Source: JAHEJX01 sp041605955 (GTDB lineage Bacteria > Actinomycetota > Acidimicrobiia > Spongiisociales > UBA5794). Taken from it: a stretch of DNA of 64,000 nt. Made by a program: the position numbers and the translations under genes. Below the pieces are notes generated by a model that was given only the letters and a program-made list of their open reading frames with translations, was not told the DNA's origin and did not search any database. The stretch lies in contig JBFIXI010000010.1 in assembly GCA_041605955.1 (NCBI GenBank), positions 20,962-84,961 of the forward strand, given 5' to 3'. This document shows, piece by piece, positions 1 through 7,573 of this stretch; position 1 is the stretch's first letter; the number at the start of each line of letters is the position of its first letter.

Positions 1-627
1 AACCGCCAGCGTCATGGCCGAGACGTCGGCCAACATCCGCTTGGCCACCACCACCTCGATCGACCACAACAGAGTGGCGGAGAGCATCATCCACTCCCCG
101 GACCCCAGGGTCAGCTCGTTGAGCCCTCCGGCCAGCACCGCTTGCCCCCAGAGCAAGAGGCCGACGGCCGCCACATGGGCCCAGCCGATGCGCTCCCGCA
201 GGAACACCACGGCCAGCAGCACCACCCAAACCACCAGTGTCTTGTGAATGAAGGCTGCCTGGCTCGAGGTGGCCTGGGAGAAGCCCTCGAAGAAGAGAGC
301 GAAGGGGATGCTGCCCCCGACAACGGCTACGGCCACGACCCCGGCCCATTGCGCTCCGCCTGCCGGACGGGCCAGCCCTTCGGCCGAGCCGCGCCTGGTC
401 AAAGCGGCGGCGACGACGACGAGCACGAAAGCCGCTACCAAATTCTTGAACGTGGTGTAGGTGGTGGCATCGGCGACACCCGCCCAGGCGCGCACCCCGT
501 ATCCGTTGACGAAGACGGCGAACCCGCTGATGACGGCGGTAGCCGCCGCCAATGCGACGCCGATGTGCCGCCGGCCTTCATGGCGATGAGAACCGGCGGG
601 GTCAACGCGCGATTCTGCGTAGCGCAC
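1..627 (-). CDS. DMT/EamA-family permease, 3' end outside window
   Basis: This reading frame enters from the left edge and covers 209 codons from a GTG start at 627 that has an AAGGG ribosome site six bases upstream. The translation is strongly hydrophobic, with about six membrane spans visible (for example GVALAAATAVISGFAVFVN and TLVVWVVLLAVVFLRERIG). The segment ending in a VFLRERIGWAHVAAVGLLL-type helix pair is the hallmark of EamA units in the drug/metabolite transporter superfamily. The C-terminal part lies beyond base 1. These permeases export small metabolites, but no substrate can be read from this part. It is divergent from the hydrogenase operon, with 172 bases between the two starts. 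Confidence 0.75.
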   Translation of the reverse strand, partial: MRYAESRVDPAGSHRHEGRRHIGVALAAATAVISGFAVFVNGYGVRAWAGVADATTYTTFKNLVAAFVLVVVAAALTRRGSAEGLARPAGGAQWAGVVAVAVVGGSIPFALFFEGFSQATSSQAAFIHKTLVVWVVLLAVVFLRERIGWAHVAAVGLLLWGQAVLAGGLNELTLGSGEWMMLSATLLWSIEVVVAKRMLADVSAMTLAV

Positions 628-799
628 GGGAAACCCTTCTGTCGCCGTCCTGCCCCAGATCTAGTGAGTCGCGGCCCAAGCTTGCAGGGCCGAAAGACTC
701 TCCCGGCTCGACCCAGGTACTGCAGATACTGGCGATGACTCCGGCCCGTCCGGAGCAGTGGCGCCTGCCGTCGACCAGGGAGGACTTGGGAGGAAGAGG

Positions 800-1915
800 A
801 TGAGCACGATCGTCGTCGACCGTGAGGACTTCGGGAGCCTCATCGACGTGCTGCGGGCTCGCGGCTTCACGGTGGTCGGACCGACGGTGCGCGAGCAGGC
901 GATCGTCTATGCCGCTCTGGACTCGGTTGAAGATCTTCCTGCCGGTTGGACCGACGAGCACTCCGGGGGCGCCTATCGGCTGCAACGCCGCGACGACGAG
1001 GCGCTGTTCGGCTACGTGGTCGGACCCGAGTCCTGGAAGAAGTACTTGTTTCCGCCGCGCTCGACCCTGCTCACTGTCAGGCGAGTCGATGGCGGATTGG
1101 TTTTCGCCGAGCCGGATCCAGCGACCGTGAACTACGCCTTCATCGGGGCGCGCGCCTGTGAGCTGGCAGCGATCGCCATCCAGGACAAGGTCTTCCTGGA
1201 TTCCGGCTACATAGACCGCACCTATCAAATGAAGCGGCAGGGGCTGTTCGTCGTTGGCGTCAACTGTGCGATAGCCGGCGGCAACTGCTTCTGCGTTTCC
1301 ATGGGCACCGGGCCCGAGTGCACCGACGGATACGACCTCGTCGTGACCGAGATCGTGGACGATCGCCACGAGTTCGTCATCGAGTCCGGCAGCGAAGCAG
1401 GCGAAGAGGTCCTGGCCGCGTTACCGGGCCGTCCGGCCGGGCCCACCGACCACTCCCGCGTGGCGGCCATCGTCGCCGACACCGCAGCTCACATGGGCCG
1501 CCAGCTCGATACAGCCGGCATAAAGGAGCTGTTGTACGAGAGCCGAGAACATCCCCGGTGGGATGAGGTAGCCGCCCGCTGTCTGGCCTGCACCAATTGC
1601 ACGCTGGTCTGCCCTAGCTGTTTCTGCTCGACGACCGAGGACACGGCCGACCTCGACGGAGCGGCGGCAACTCGCACCCGACGCTGGGATTCGTGCTTCA
1701 CGATGGACTTCTCGGCACTCCATGGTGCGCCGGTGCGCCAGTCCACCAGGGCGCGCTACCGGCAGTGGATGACGCACAAACTGGCCAGCTGGTACGACCA
1801 ATTCGACACCTCCGGTTGTGTCGGCTGCGGTCGGTGCATCACCTGGTGCCCGGTTGGCATCGATATCACGGAGGAGACGGCCGCAATCCGAGCCGGATCG
1901 GAGGTACCGGCATGA
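800..1915 (+). CDS. hyhB: [NiFe]-hydrogenase (group 3b type) 4Fe-4S subunit beta
   Basis: This 371-residue protein is the iron-sulfur electron-transfer subunit of a cytosolic NADP-linked (sulf)hydrogenase. Two ferredoxin-like cysteine clusters are visible near the C-terminus, CLACTNCTLVCPSCFC from about residue 261 and CVGCGRCITWCPVG from about residue 340, which fit two [4Fe-4S] centres. The N-terminal 250 residues match the HydB/SH-beta family by overall character. I chose the ATG at 800 because GGGAGGAAG lies just before it; an upstream in-frame ATG at 758 lacks a good ribosome site. It opens an operon in which every next gene overlaps or nearly touches the previous one. The gene order B, cNMP protein, G, S, L supports the assignment. 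Confidence 0.88.
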   Translation: MSTIVVDREDFGSLIDVLRARGFTVVGPTVREQAIVYAALDSVEDLPAGWTDEHSGGAYRLQRRDDEALFGYVVGPESWKKYLFPPRSTLLTVRRVDGGLVFAEPDPATVNYAFIGARACELAAIAIQDKVFLDSGYIDRTYQMKRQGLFVVGVNCAIAGGNCFCVSMGTGPECTDGYDLVVTEIVDDRHEFVIESGSEAGEEVLAALPGRPAGPTDHSRVAAIVADTAAHMGRQLDTAGIKELLYESREHPRWDEVAARCLACTNCTLVCPSCFCSTTEDTADLDGAAATRTRRWDSCFTMDFSALHGAPVRQSTRARYRQWMTHKLASWYDQFDTSGCVGCGRCITWCPVGIDITEETAAIRAGSEVPA

Positions 1916-2370
1916 AACTGAGCGTGGCACTCGGGTCGACCGAGCTGTTTGCCCACTTGACCCCCGAAGAGATCGAGTTTCTGGAGTCGATCGCAGTTGA
2001 GAGAGACTTTGCCGAAGGGGCGGTGCTCTTCGAGGAGGACACCGAGGCAAAGGACTTCTACATAGTGGTCGACGGCCGAGTCGGCCTCGAGCTGGTCAGC
2101 CCGCGCCGGCGTCCGATCGTGATTCAGACACTGGGTAGGGGCGATCTCGTGGGGCTCAGCTGGGTGTTCCCGCCTTATGTGTGGAGCTGGCGCGCCCGCG
2201 CCATCGATCCCACCCGAGCAATCGCCTTCGATGCCACCCAAGTCAGGGAGCGATGCGGCATCGACCAGAATCTGTCGGAGCAGATGCTACGGCTCGTCGC
2301 CCGGGAAGCGATCCGGCGGCTGCACGGCGCCCGCGCCCAGCTGCTCGACCTATACGAGTTTCCCCGGTGA
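1912..2370 (+). CDS. Cyclic nucleotide-binding domain protein of the hydrogenase operon
   Basis: The 152-residue product is a single cNMP-binding (CRP/Fnr effector) domain. It starts with FAHLTPEEIEFLESIA, followed by the beta-roll segments EGAVLFEEDTEAKDFYIVVDG and LGRGDLVGLSWVF. There is no helix-turn-helix domain after the C helix, so it is not a complete CRP-type transcription factor. The ATG overlaps the hyhB stop (ATGA), and its own stop overlaps the likely hyhG start, so it is translated as part of the hydrogenase operon. A role as a small regulatory or structural partner of the hydrogenase is inferred from position. The ligand is unknown, and the arginine of the classical cyclic-nucleotide phosphate cassette is not obvious. 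Confidence 0.82.
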   Translation: MKLSVALGSTELFAHLTPEEIEFLESIAVERDFAEGAVLFEEDTEAKDFYIVVDGRVGLELVSPRRRPIVIQTLGRGDLVGLSWVFPPYVWSWRARAIDPTRAIAFDATQVRERCGIDQNLSEQMLRLVAREAIRRLHGARAQLLDLYEFPR

Positions 2371-3215
2371 CGGTCAAGGCACCAGCCTTGGAGCTGGCAG
2401 CCGAGGAGATGCGTCCACTGCCGTTTCGAGTCGCCTCGAACCGCAGGGAAACGGCCGACACGGTCACCGTTGAGCTCGAGCCCGTCGACAATCCCGGTGT
2501 GACCTGCGCTCCCGGCCAGTTCACGATGGTCTATGCGTATGGCGTCGGCGAGATACCGATCTCGGTTGCCGGCTACGCAGACGACACCATCGTCCACACC
2601 GTTCGCGCCGTCGGAGCGGTAACCACTGCGATCTCTCACCTCGACGTGGGAGATCACGTCGGAGTCCGCGGCCCCTACGGGGTCGGCTGGCCCATGGCGG
2701 AGGCCGCAGGCAAGGATGTCGTGGTCGCCGCCGGCGGAATCGGCCTGGCACCGTTGCGGCCCGTCGTGATGCACCTCCTGGATAACCGCGATCGCTACGG
2801 CGCGGTTTCGCTCATCTATGGAGCCCGGACGCCTGATGACATGCTCTACATCGACGAGCTCCAGCAGTGGCGGGGGCGCTTTGACATCGAAGTCGAAGTC
2901 ACGGTCGACCGGGCTGGTGACGACTGGCACGGCGACGTCGGCCTCGTTACGAACATGCTTCCTCGAATCACCTACGACCCGACCAACTCCATCTCCATGG
3001 TCTGCGGCCCCGAGATCATGATGAAGGTCGTCGCTCGCGAGCTCGGAGCGCGGGGGCTGGGGCCCGACAACGTCTACCTCAGCATGGAGCGCAACATGAA
3101 GTGCGCCATCGGCTTCTGCGGCCACTGTCAGTACGGACCCGACTTCGTCTGCCGCGATGGGCCCATCTTCTCCTACGACTACGTCGCCGCCCGTATGAGA
3201 GTGACCGAGCTGTGA
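2367..3215 (+). CDS. hyhG: [NiFe]-hydrogenase FAD/NAD(P)-binding subunit gamma
   Basis: This is a ferredoxin-NADP reductase-type diaphorase subunit of 282 residues that moves electrons between NAD(P)H and the iron-sulfur chain. The FAD-binding barrel comes first (APGQFTMVYAYGVGEIPISV), then the nucleotide fold with VVAAGGIGLAPLRPVV and VCGPEIMM. It ends with a cysteine cluster from C246, KCAIGFCGHCQYGPDFVC, for a [2Fe-2S] centre as in dihydroorotate dehydrogenase electron-transfer subunits. The start is taken as the GTG at 2367 overlapping the previous stop. An ATG at 2409 is the alternative and would remove 14 residues. The next gene overlaps its stop by GTGA. Confidence 0.88.
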   Translation: MTVKAPALELAAEEMRPLPFRVASNRRETADTVTVELEPVDNPGVTCAPGQFTMVYAYGVGEIPISVAGYADDTIVHTVRAVGAVTTAISHLDVGDHVGVRGPYGVGWPMAEAAGKDVVVAAGGIGLAPLRPVVMHLLDNRDRYGAVSLIYGARTPDDMLYIDELQQWRGRFDIEVEVTVDRAGDDWHGDVGLVTNMLPRITYDPTNSISMVCGPEIMMKVVARELGARGLGPDNVYLSMERNMKCAIGFCGHCQYGPDFVCRDGPIFSYDYVAARMRVTEL

Positions 3216-3985
3216 CCGCCCGACCCAAGCTCGCGGTGTGGAAGTTCGCTTCCTGCGACGGCTGCCAGCTGACCCTGCTCGACTGCGAGGACGAGCTGCT
3301 CGCCATAGCCGGCGTCATCGAGATCGCTTATTTCCCAGAGGCCACTCGCGGTGAAGTGGCGGGTCCCTACGACCTCTCCTTGGTGGAAGGCTCGATCACT
3401 ACGCCGCACGACGCCACCCGCATCCAAGAGGTGCGCCGCATCTCGAAGACCGTCGTCACGATTGGTGCCTGTGCCACCGCCGGAGGCATCCAAGCGCTGC
3501 GCAACTGGGACGACGTCGACGCCTTCCTCAGCATCGTCTACGCCCATCCCGAGTACATCGAGACGCTGGAGACATCCACGCCGATCTCCGACCACATCGC
3601 GGTGGACTTCGAGCTACGCGGCTGCCCGATATCAAAGGCACAGTTGATCGAAGTCATCGAGGCCTTTCTCCACGGCCGCAAGCCCAACGTGCCGGGTCAC
3701 AGCGTGTGCGTCGAATGCAAGCTGCGGGGCACGGCATGTGTGATGGTCGCCCATGGTGTCCCCTGCCTGGGGCCGGTGACCCAGGCCGGATGTGGCGCCA
3801 TCTGTCCGGCCTACAACCGCGGCTGCTACGGCTGCTTCGGGCCGGCAGAATCGCCGAACATGGGGGCAATGGGAGACTGGTGGAAGAGTCTCGGGGTAAG
3901 CGACGCCGACTTGGCCAGAGCGCTGCGGACCTTCAACGGATACGCACCTGAATTCAGGGAGGCCAGCGAGGCTTATGAGCAGTGA
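3212..3985 (+). CDS. hyhS: [NiFe]-hydrogenase small subunit
   Basis: The 257-residue product is the small subunit, which carries the iron-sulfur clusters that wire the NiFe site to the diaphorase. C15 and C18 in the FASCDGCQ motif and the GACATAGG segment are ligands of the proximal cluster, and later cysteines (SVCVECKLRG, HGVPCLGPVTQAGCGAICP, NRGCYGCFGP) fit the remaining clusters. It lacks a twin-arginine signal, as expected for the soluble group 3 enzymes and unlike membrane uptake hydrogenases. The GTG start overlaps the hyhG stop, and the end overlaps the hyhL start by 11 bases. Confidence 0.9.
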   Translation: MTARPKLAVWKFASCDGCQLTLLDCEDELLAIAGVIEIAYFPEATRGEVAGPYDLSLVEGSITTPHDATRIQEVRRISKTVVTIGACATAGGIQALRNWDDVDAFLSIVYAHPEYIETLETSTPISDHIAVDFELRGCPISKAQLIEVIEAFLHGRKPNVPGHSVCVECKLRGTACVMVAHGVPCLGPVTQAGCGAICPAYNRGCYGCFGPAESPNMGAMGDWWKSLGVSDADLARALRTFNGYAPEFREASEAYEQ

Positions 3986-5267
3986 ACGAGAGATCGCCGT
4001 CGACTACCTGGCCCGGGTCGAAGGCGAGGGCGCCATGTATCTCCGGCTCAAGGACGACGAGGTACTGGATCTGCAGTTCAAGATCTTCGAGCCCCCTAGG
4101 TTCTTCGAAGCCTTTCTGCGTGGACGCCGCTTCCAGGAAGCGCCCGACATCACCGCCCGCATCTGTGGCATCTGCCCCGTCGCCTACCAGACGAGCGCCT
4201 GCAACGCATTGGAGGACGCTGCGGGAGTGCAGGTGGGCGGCCAGCTGCTAGCGCTGCGCCGCATGCTCTACTGCGGCGAGTGGATCGAGAGCCACGGTCT
4301 GCACGTCTTCCTCCTCCACGCTCCCGACTTCCTCGGCTACGAGAGCGGCATCGCCATGGCCGCGGACCACTTGGAGCGCGTCGAGGCTGGACTGCGGCTG
4401 AAGAAGACCGGCAACCACTTGATGACGGTGCTGGGCGGCCGCGAGATTCACCCAATCAACGTGCGGGTAGGCGGCTTCCATCGGGTGCCGAGCAAAGCCG
4501 AGCTGATGGAGCTCCGGTCCGACGTGGAATGGGCACTCGAGACTGCCATCGACACCGTGGACTGGGTATCGGGCTTTCCGTTTCCCGAATTCGAGCGCGA
4601 CTACGAGTTCGTTGCCCTGCAGCATCCCGACAGGTACGCCATCGAGGACGGGCGTGTCGTGTCCAGCCGCGGGTTGGACATCGGCGTCACGGAGTGGAAC
4701 AACCACTTCGAGGAGAGCCATGTGCCCTGGTCGAACGCGCTCCATGCCACGATCAAGGAGCGAGGCTCCTATCACGTGGGGCCGATGGCGCGCTACAGCC
4801 TCAACTTCGAGCAGCTCACGCCGGCGGCTCAGGCGGCGGCGGTCGGCGCCGGATTGGGCCCTACGTGCACAAACCCTTTCCAGAGCATCGTCGTGCGAGC
4901 GGTCGAGATGGTCTTTGCCTGCGAGGAGGTGCTGCGGTTGATCGACGCCTACACCCCTCCCCCGCAGCCGGCGCTGGAGGTCCCCGCCAATGGGGCGACG
5001 GGGCACGGGGCCTCGGAAGCGCCCCGCGGAATCCTCTACCACCGCTATCAAGTCGACGAAGCCGGGCTGATCGCCGACGCGCAAATCGTCCCTCCCACGT
5101 CACAGAACCAGCTCAGCATCGAGGACGATCTGCGTAGCTTCGTTCCGCAGTACTCCCAGCTCGACGACGAGCAATTGCAGTGGCAACTGGAGCAGGCGAT
5201 CCGCAACTATGACCCCTGCATATCTTGCGCGACGCACTTCCTGGATCTCACGGTCGAACGGGAATGA
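3975..5267 (+). CDS. hyhL: [NiFe]-hydrogenase large (catalytic) subunit, group 3b type
   Basis: This is the 430-residue catalytic subunit that binds the NiFe(CN)2CO centre. The L1 motif RICGICP places two nickel ligands at C64 and C67. The L2 motif DPCISCATH places C415 and C418 at the C-terminus. Nine residues follow His421, which is the peptide normally removed by the maturation protease after cofactor insertion, and the protease is the next gene. The partner set (FeS beta subunit, FAD/NADP subunit, short small subunit) points to bidirectional NADP-linked group 3b enzymes rather than uptake groups 1 or 2. The exact group needs a phylogeny. The ATG overlaps hyhS. Confidence 0.93.
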   Translation: MSSEREIAVDYLARVEGEGAMYLRLKDDEVLDLQFKIFEPPRFFEAFLRGRRFQEAPDITARICGICPVAYQTSACNALEDAAGVQVGGQLLALRRMLYCGEWIESHGLHVFLLHAPDFLGYESGIAMAADHLERVEAGLRLKKTGNHLMTVLGGREIHPINVRVGGFHRVPSKAELMELRSDVEWALETAIDTVDWVSGFPFPEFERDYEFVALQHPDRYAIEDGRVVSSRGLDIGVTEWNNHFEESHVPWSNALHATIKERGSYHVGPMARYSLNFEQLTPAAQAAAVGAGLGPTCTNPFQSIVVRAVEMVFACEEVLRLIDAYTPPPQPALEVPANGATGHGASEAPRGILYHRYQVDEAGLIADAQIVPPTSQNQLSIEDDLRSFVPQYSQLDDEQLQWQLEQAIRNYDPCISCATHFLDLTVERE

Positions 5268-5686
5268 AACGAATGGTCATCGGCGTCGGCAATCCTCTTC
5301 GCGGCGACGACGCTGCCGGACTCGAGGTGGCCAGTCGGCTGCAGCGAGTCACGGCCCATCAGTCCCCCCACGGTGGATTCGAGCTGATGGACCTCTGGCT
5401 GGGCGCCGATGAGGTGGTCATCGTGGATGCAGTGCGCGCCGCAGCTCCACCGGGGACGGTCCTCCGGTTCGACCCGATTGCCGAACCTCTGCCGCAAACG
5501 ATGTTCGCTTCCACCCATGATCTCGGCCTGGCCGAGACCATCGAGCTGGCTCGGCACCTCGGCCGACTGCCCGCGCGGATGGTCGTCTACGGAATCGCTG
5601 CGGAGTCGTTTGCCACCGGCACCGGCATCTCCGCCGAGGTCGCGGCGGCGATAGACCAGGTGGTCACGGAAATCGACCATGCATGA
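5264..5686 (+). CDS. Hydrogenase maturation endopeptidase (M52 family)
   Basis: This 140-residue protein matches the HyaD/HycI/HoxW family, which clips the C-terminal tail from the large subunit once nickel is in place. The N-terminal GVGNPLRGDDAAG loop is diagnostic. The acidic residue in the VVIVDAV strand and the histidine in FASTHDLGL correspond to the remaining metal-sensing ligands. The ATG overlaps the stop of hyhL (ATGA), so production is likely coupled to its substrate. Its own end overlaps the next gene by eight bases. The specific subfamily name cannot be fixed from sequence reading alone. Confidence 0.9.
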   Translation: MKRMVIGVGNPLRGDDAAGLEVASRLQRVTAHQSPHGGFELMDLWLGADEVVIVDAVRAAAPPGTVLRFDPIAEPLPQTMFASTHDLGLAETIELARHLGRLPARMVVYGIAAESFATGTGISAEVAAAIDQVVTEIDHA

Positions 5687-5936
5687 GAGCGGGCTCGTCG
5701 CCGACCTCGTCGCTCACGCAGAGGCGATGGCGACCGACCCCAGCCTCATCACTGCGTTGCGGTTTCGGATCGGTGCAATGGCTGCGGTGACGCCGGAGGG
5801 ATTGCGCCATGGCGCCGCCGAGCTGGCCGCCGCCCGCTGGGGGCATCGGCCGACCATTGAGATCGAGCAGTCCAGCGACGTCCACGACGCAGGCGCCCTG
5901 ACCGTGACCCTGACTGCGATGAGGGTTGAGGGGTAA
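5679..5936 (+). CDS. hypA: HypA-like nickel chaperone lacking the zinc finger
   Basis: The 85-residue product begins MHESGLVADLV, where Met1, His2 and Glu3 form the nickel site of HypA/HybF. The following alpha/beta pattern (ITALRFRIGAMAAVTPEGLRHG) is also HypA-like. Normal HypA proteins are about 113-120 residues long and contain a four-cysteine zinc-binding domain. This one contains no cysteine at all and goes from the second helix straight to the last strand (HDAGALTVTLTAMRVEG). The zinc domain therefore appears cleanly missing rather than cut off by a frameshift. It overlaps the protease gene and is three bases from hypC. Whether it still delivers nickel is unknown. Confidence 0.72.
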   Translation: MHESGLVADLVAHAEAMATDPSLITALRFRIGAMAAVTPEGLRHGAAELAAARWGHRPTIEIEQSSDVHDAGALTVTLTAMRVEG

Positions 5937-5939
5937 CGG

Positions 5940-6164
5940 ATGTGCGTTGCAGTCCCGGGTCGCGTCGAGTGGATCGGTCCGGCGACGGCGGAGTCGATTC
6001 CGGCCCGGATCAACATCGGCGATCGTATGCTGGACGTCGACCTGATCACGCTTCCCCAAGCGCGGATCGGTGATTTCGTTGTCGCCCACTCCGGCTACGC
6101 GGTTCGCCTCGTGTCTGCGACCGAGGCCGCGGCGACACGGCAGCTCCTGGACGGCAGCGACTGA
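5940..6164 (+). CDS. hypC: HypC/HupF hydrogenase assembly chaperone
   Basis: This 74-residue protein starts MCVAVPGRV, the invariant HypC start in which Cys2 holds the Fe(CN)2CO intermediate and contacts the large-subunit precursor. The remaining small beta-barrel pattern (ARINIGDRMLDVDLITL, ARIGDFVVAHSGYAVRLV) and the length match the family. It is the last gene of the hydrogenase operon. HypB, HypD, HypE and HypF are not in this window and must be encoded elsewhere if the enzyme is active. Confidence 0.9.
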   Translation: MCVAVPGRVEWIGPATAESIPARINIGDRMLDVDLITLPQARIGDFVVAHSGYAVRLVSATEAAATRQLLDGSD

Positions 6165-6178
6165 TCGGAGAAGTCCCT

Positions 6179-6559
6179 ATGCAGCTGGGCCGGCACCTTC
6201 ACCTTGCCGGACTCGTGGTGGGCGGAGCGGCTTCTGCGATGTGGGTGTTCGTGCTGACCGCCTCCGCCGTCTCGGAGGGCGCTGCGGCATTCGGCTTCGA
6301 GGAGGCGGTGCTGGCGGTCTTGATAGTCGTCGCCACCACGGGTGTGGCCTTCGCGCTGGCCGACGACATCTTGGGTGGATTCGTTTGCGTACTGGGCGGC
6401 GTTGCGCTGGCCGGATTCGCCACGGTCAGCGCGGGCCGTAATGAGGGAATGTCCATTGCAGTATCTGCCGGCCCGTTCCTACTGGCCGGCGTGCTGTTCA
6501 TCGGTGCTCACATCGCCACACAGCGAGCCCGTAGTCGCGAGCCCGGTTCGTCTCACTGA
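6179..6559 (+). CDS. Four-helix membrane protein of unknown function
   Basis: The 126-residue protein has about four hydrophobic segments: LAGLVVGGAASAMWVFVLTA, AVLAVLIVVATTGVAFALA, FVCVLGGVALAGFATV and AVSAGPFLLAGVLFIGAHIA. A GGAG motif lies eight bases before the ATG. I do not recognise the family. It follows hypC by 14 bases on the same strand and could be co-transcribed with the hydrogenase operon, but it shows no hydrogenase signature. Its 3' end overlaps by seven bases the convergent stress-protein remnant. Confidence 0.65.
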   Translation: MQLGRHLHLAGLVVGGAASAMWVFVLTASAVSEGAAAFGFEEAVLAVLIVVATTGVAFALADDILGGFVCVLGGVALAGFATVSAGRNEGMSIAVSAGPFLLAGVLFIGAHIATQRARSREPGSSH

Positions 6560-7024
6560 TCGTCGAAGCGGTTGATGGTCAGCGGATTCTGCGCTTCCAT
6601 CGTGTCACGCGCCCTCTCGATCTCGGATTCGTCTCCGCTGTGCACGCCGACCACGAAGTTGCCCTCTTTCACGGCGGCGAATGTGTCCTGCCAGGCCTGG
6701 GAGTAGCCAGAAGTGGCGGTCGCCGCGACCGCAGCGCCGGCGGATGCGCCCAAGAGGGCCCACAAGCCCCCGGCGACCACCGGCCCCAGCCCGGGGATCG
6801 AGACGCTGATACCGGCGGCGGCCACCAGCCCAGCGCCCGGCCGCACCAGACGTTGCGGCCCGTCCGACCCGCCCTGCCAATGACTCGTCGGCCGCCGGCG
6901 CGATCTCATCCGGCTCATCTGTGGGGTAGGCACCTAGGAGGGAGATGTGTGACCACTCGATTCCAGCCCGTTTCAGCTTTTCGATCATCTGGCGCGCTTC
7001 AGCCAGGCCGCCTACTGCGGCCAC
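6553..7024 (-). pseudogene. General stress protein (YflT/17M-like), frameshifted
   Basis: Two overlapping frames together form one protein of about 155 residues. The first frame, from a GTG at 7024, gives LAEARQMIEKLKRAGIEWSH and YPTDEPDEIAPAADESLAGR. The second gives a glycine-rich hydrophobic hairpin, AGLVAAAGISVSIPGLGPVV, and the tail SGYSQAWQDTFAAVKEGNF. This is the architecture of small stress proteins with a flavin/ACT-like alpha-beta unit around a glycine-zipper insert. The switch is explained by one extra base in a CCC run (GGG in the message) at 6836-6838; removing it gives a continuous SGAAGAGLVAAAG stretch. It may be a true inactivation, a programmed shift or an assembly error. Confidence 0.7.
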
Positions 7025-7159
7025 TACCCGGTCGCCGCGTCGCCAAAACCGGTCGTCGGGCCTCGTCGGGCATCAACGGCGTACTCATCGGCTCCGCCGG
7101 GCCGCAGGTTTCGTCACTCCTCGGGATGGGTAGAGCCTTCTCCAAAGGAAGGAACCGGA

Positions 7160-7369
7160 ATGTATTGCAGCAACCCCTCCTGCTCTTGCGATGTGACCGC
7201 TGCCGGTGAGACGTGCTCGCCTGCCTGCGCAGCGGCGACAGTTACCGGGTGCACTTGCGGCCATGAGCTGTGCAGCCGCACCGTCGACGGCGACGCGCTC
7301 GACCCTCATACCGTCGGCGAGAGCATGACGGCTCCGGGGGCCACGGTCGAGTACGACGGACGCCCCTGA
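7160..7369 (+). CDS. Small cysteine-rich metallothionein-like protein
   Basis: The 69-residue product has eight cysteines in its first 38 residues, arranged C-x4-C-x-C-x8-C-x3-C-x7-C-x-C-x4-C, with one histidine in the GCTCGHELC segment. This resembles the spacing of the cyanobacterial SmtA/BmtA zinc metallothioneins, which mix Cys and His ligands. The second half is acidic and free of cysteine. AGGAAGGAA precedes the ATG at good distance. Zinc or copper storage is inferred from composition only; a cysteine-rich conserved hypothetical protein is the alternative. The last codons and the TGA form the first unit of the tandem repeat that follows. Confidence 0.65.
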   Translation: MYCSNPSCSCDVTAAGETCSPACAAATVTGCTCGHELCSRTVDGDALDPHTVGESMTAPGATVEYDGRP

Positions 7370-7500
7370 ACCCCGAGTCCGACGGGCGCAGCTGAACCCC
7401 GGGTCGGACGGGCGCCCCTGAGCCCCACTGATCGACGCCCCACTGATCGACGCCCCACTGATCGACGACCCCACTGATCGACGAGCCCATTGATCGACGG
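7352..7500. repeat. Two adjoining tandem repeat arrays (26 bp x3, 15-16 bp x4+)
   Basis: Three 26-bp units lie at 7352-7377, 7378-7403 and 7404-7429; each contains a CGACGG(A/G)CGC core followed by CTGA(A/G)CCCC. The first unit includes the stop codon of the metallothionein-like gene. They pass directly into units GATCGACGCCCCACT at 7430-7444 and 7445-7459, with 16-bp variants at 7460-7475 and 7476-7491 and a degenerate partial copy after that. No open frame here looks like a real protein. The array sits between the small gene and the promoter of the next one, so it may act as a 3' structure or is simply replication slippage. Confidence 0.85.
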
Positions 7501-7559
7501 CTGATCGCGGAGCCGATCCGGAGCCGACGAGGCCGTCGCGGCGGGGAAAACCTGTCCGG

Positions 7560-7565
7560 TACACT
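7560..7565 (+). promoter_or_regulatory. Putative -10 hexamer TACACT
   Basis: TACACT fits the actinobacterial TANNNT -10 element and ends eight bases before the GTG at 7574. A transcript would start at or within a few bases of the start codon. No clear -35 is visible. Confidence 0.4.
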
Positions 7566-7573
7566 CGGGGCCC

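Noticed and set aside
7352..7500. CRISPR-like array
   Set aside because: Repeats touch each other with no unique spacers and no cas genes are present.
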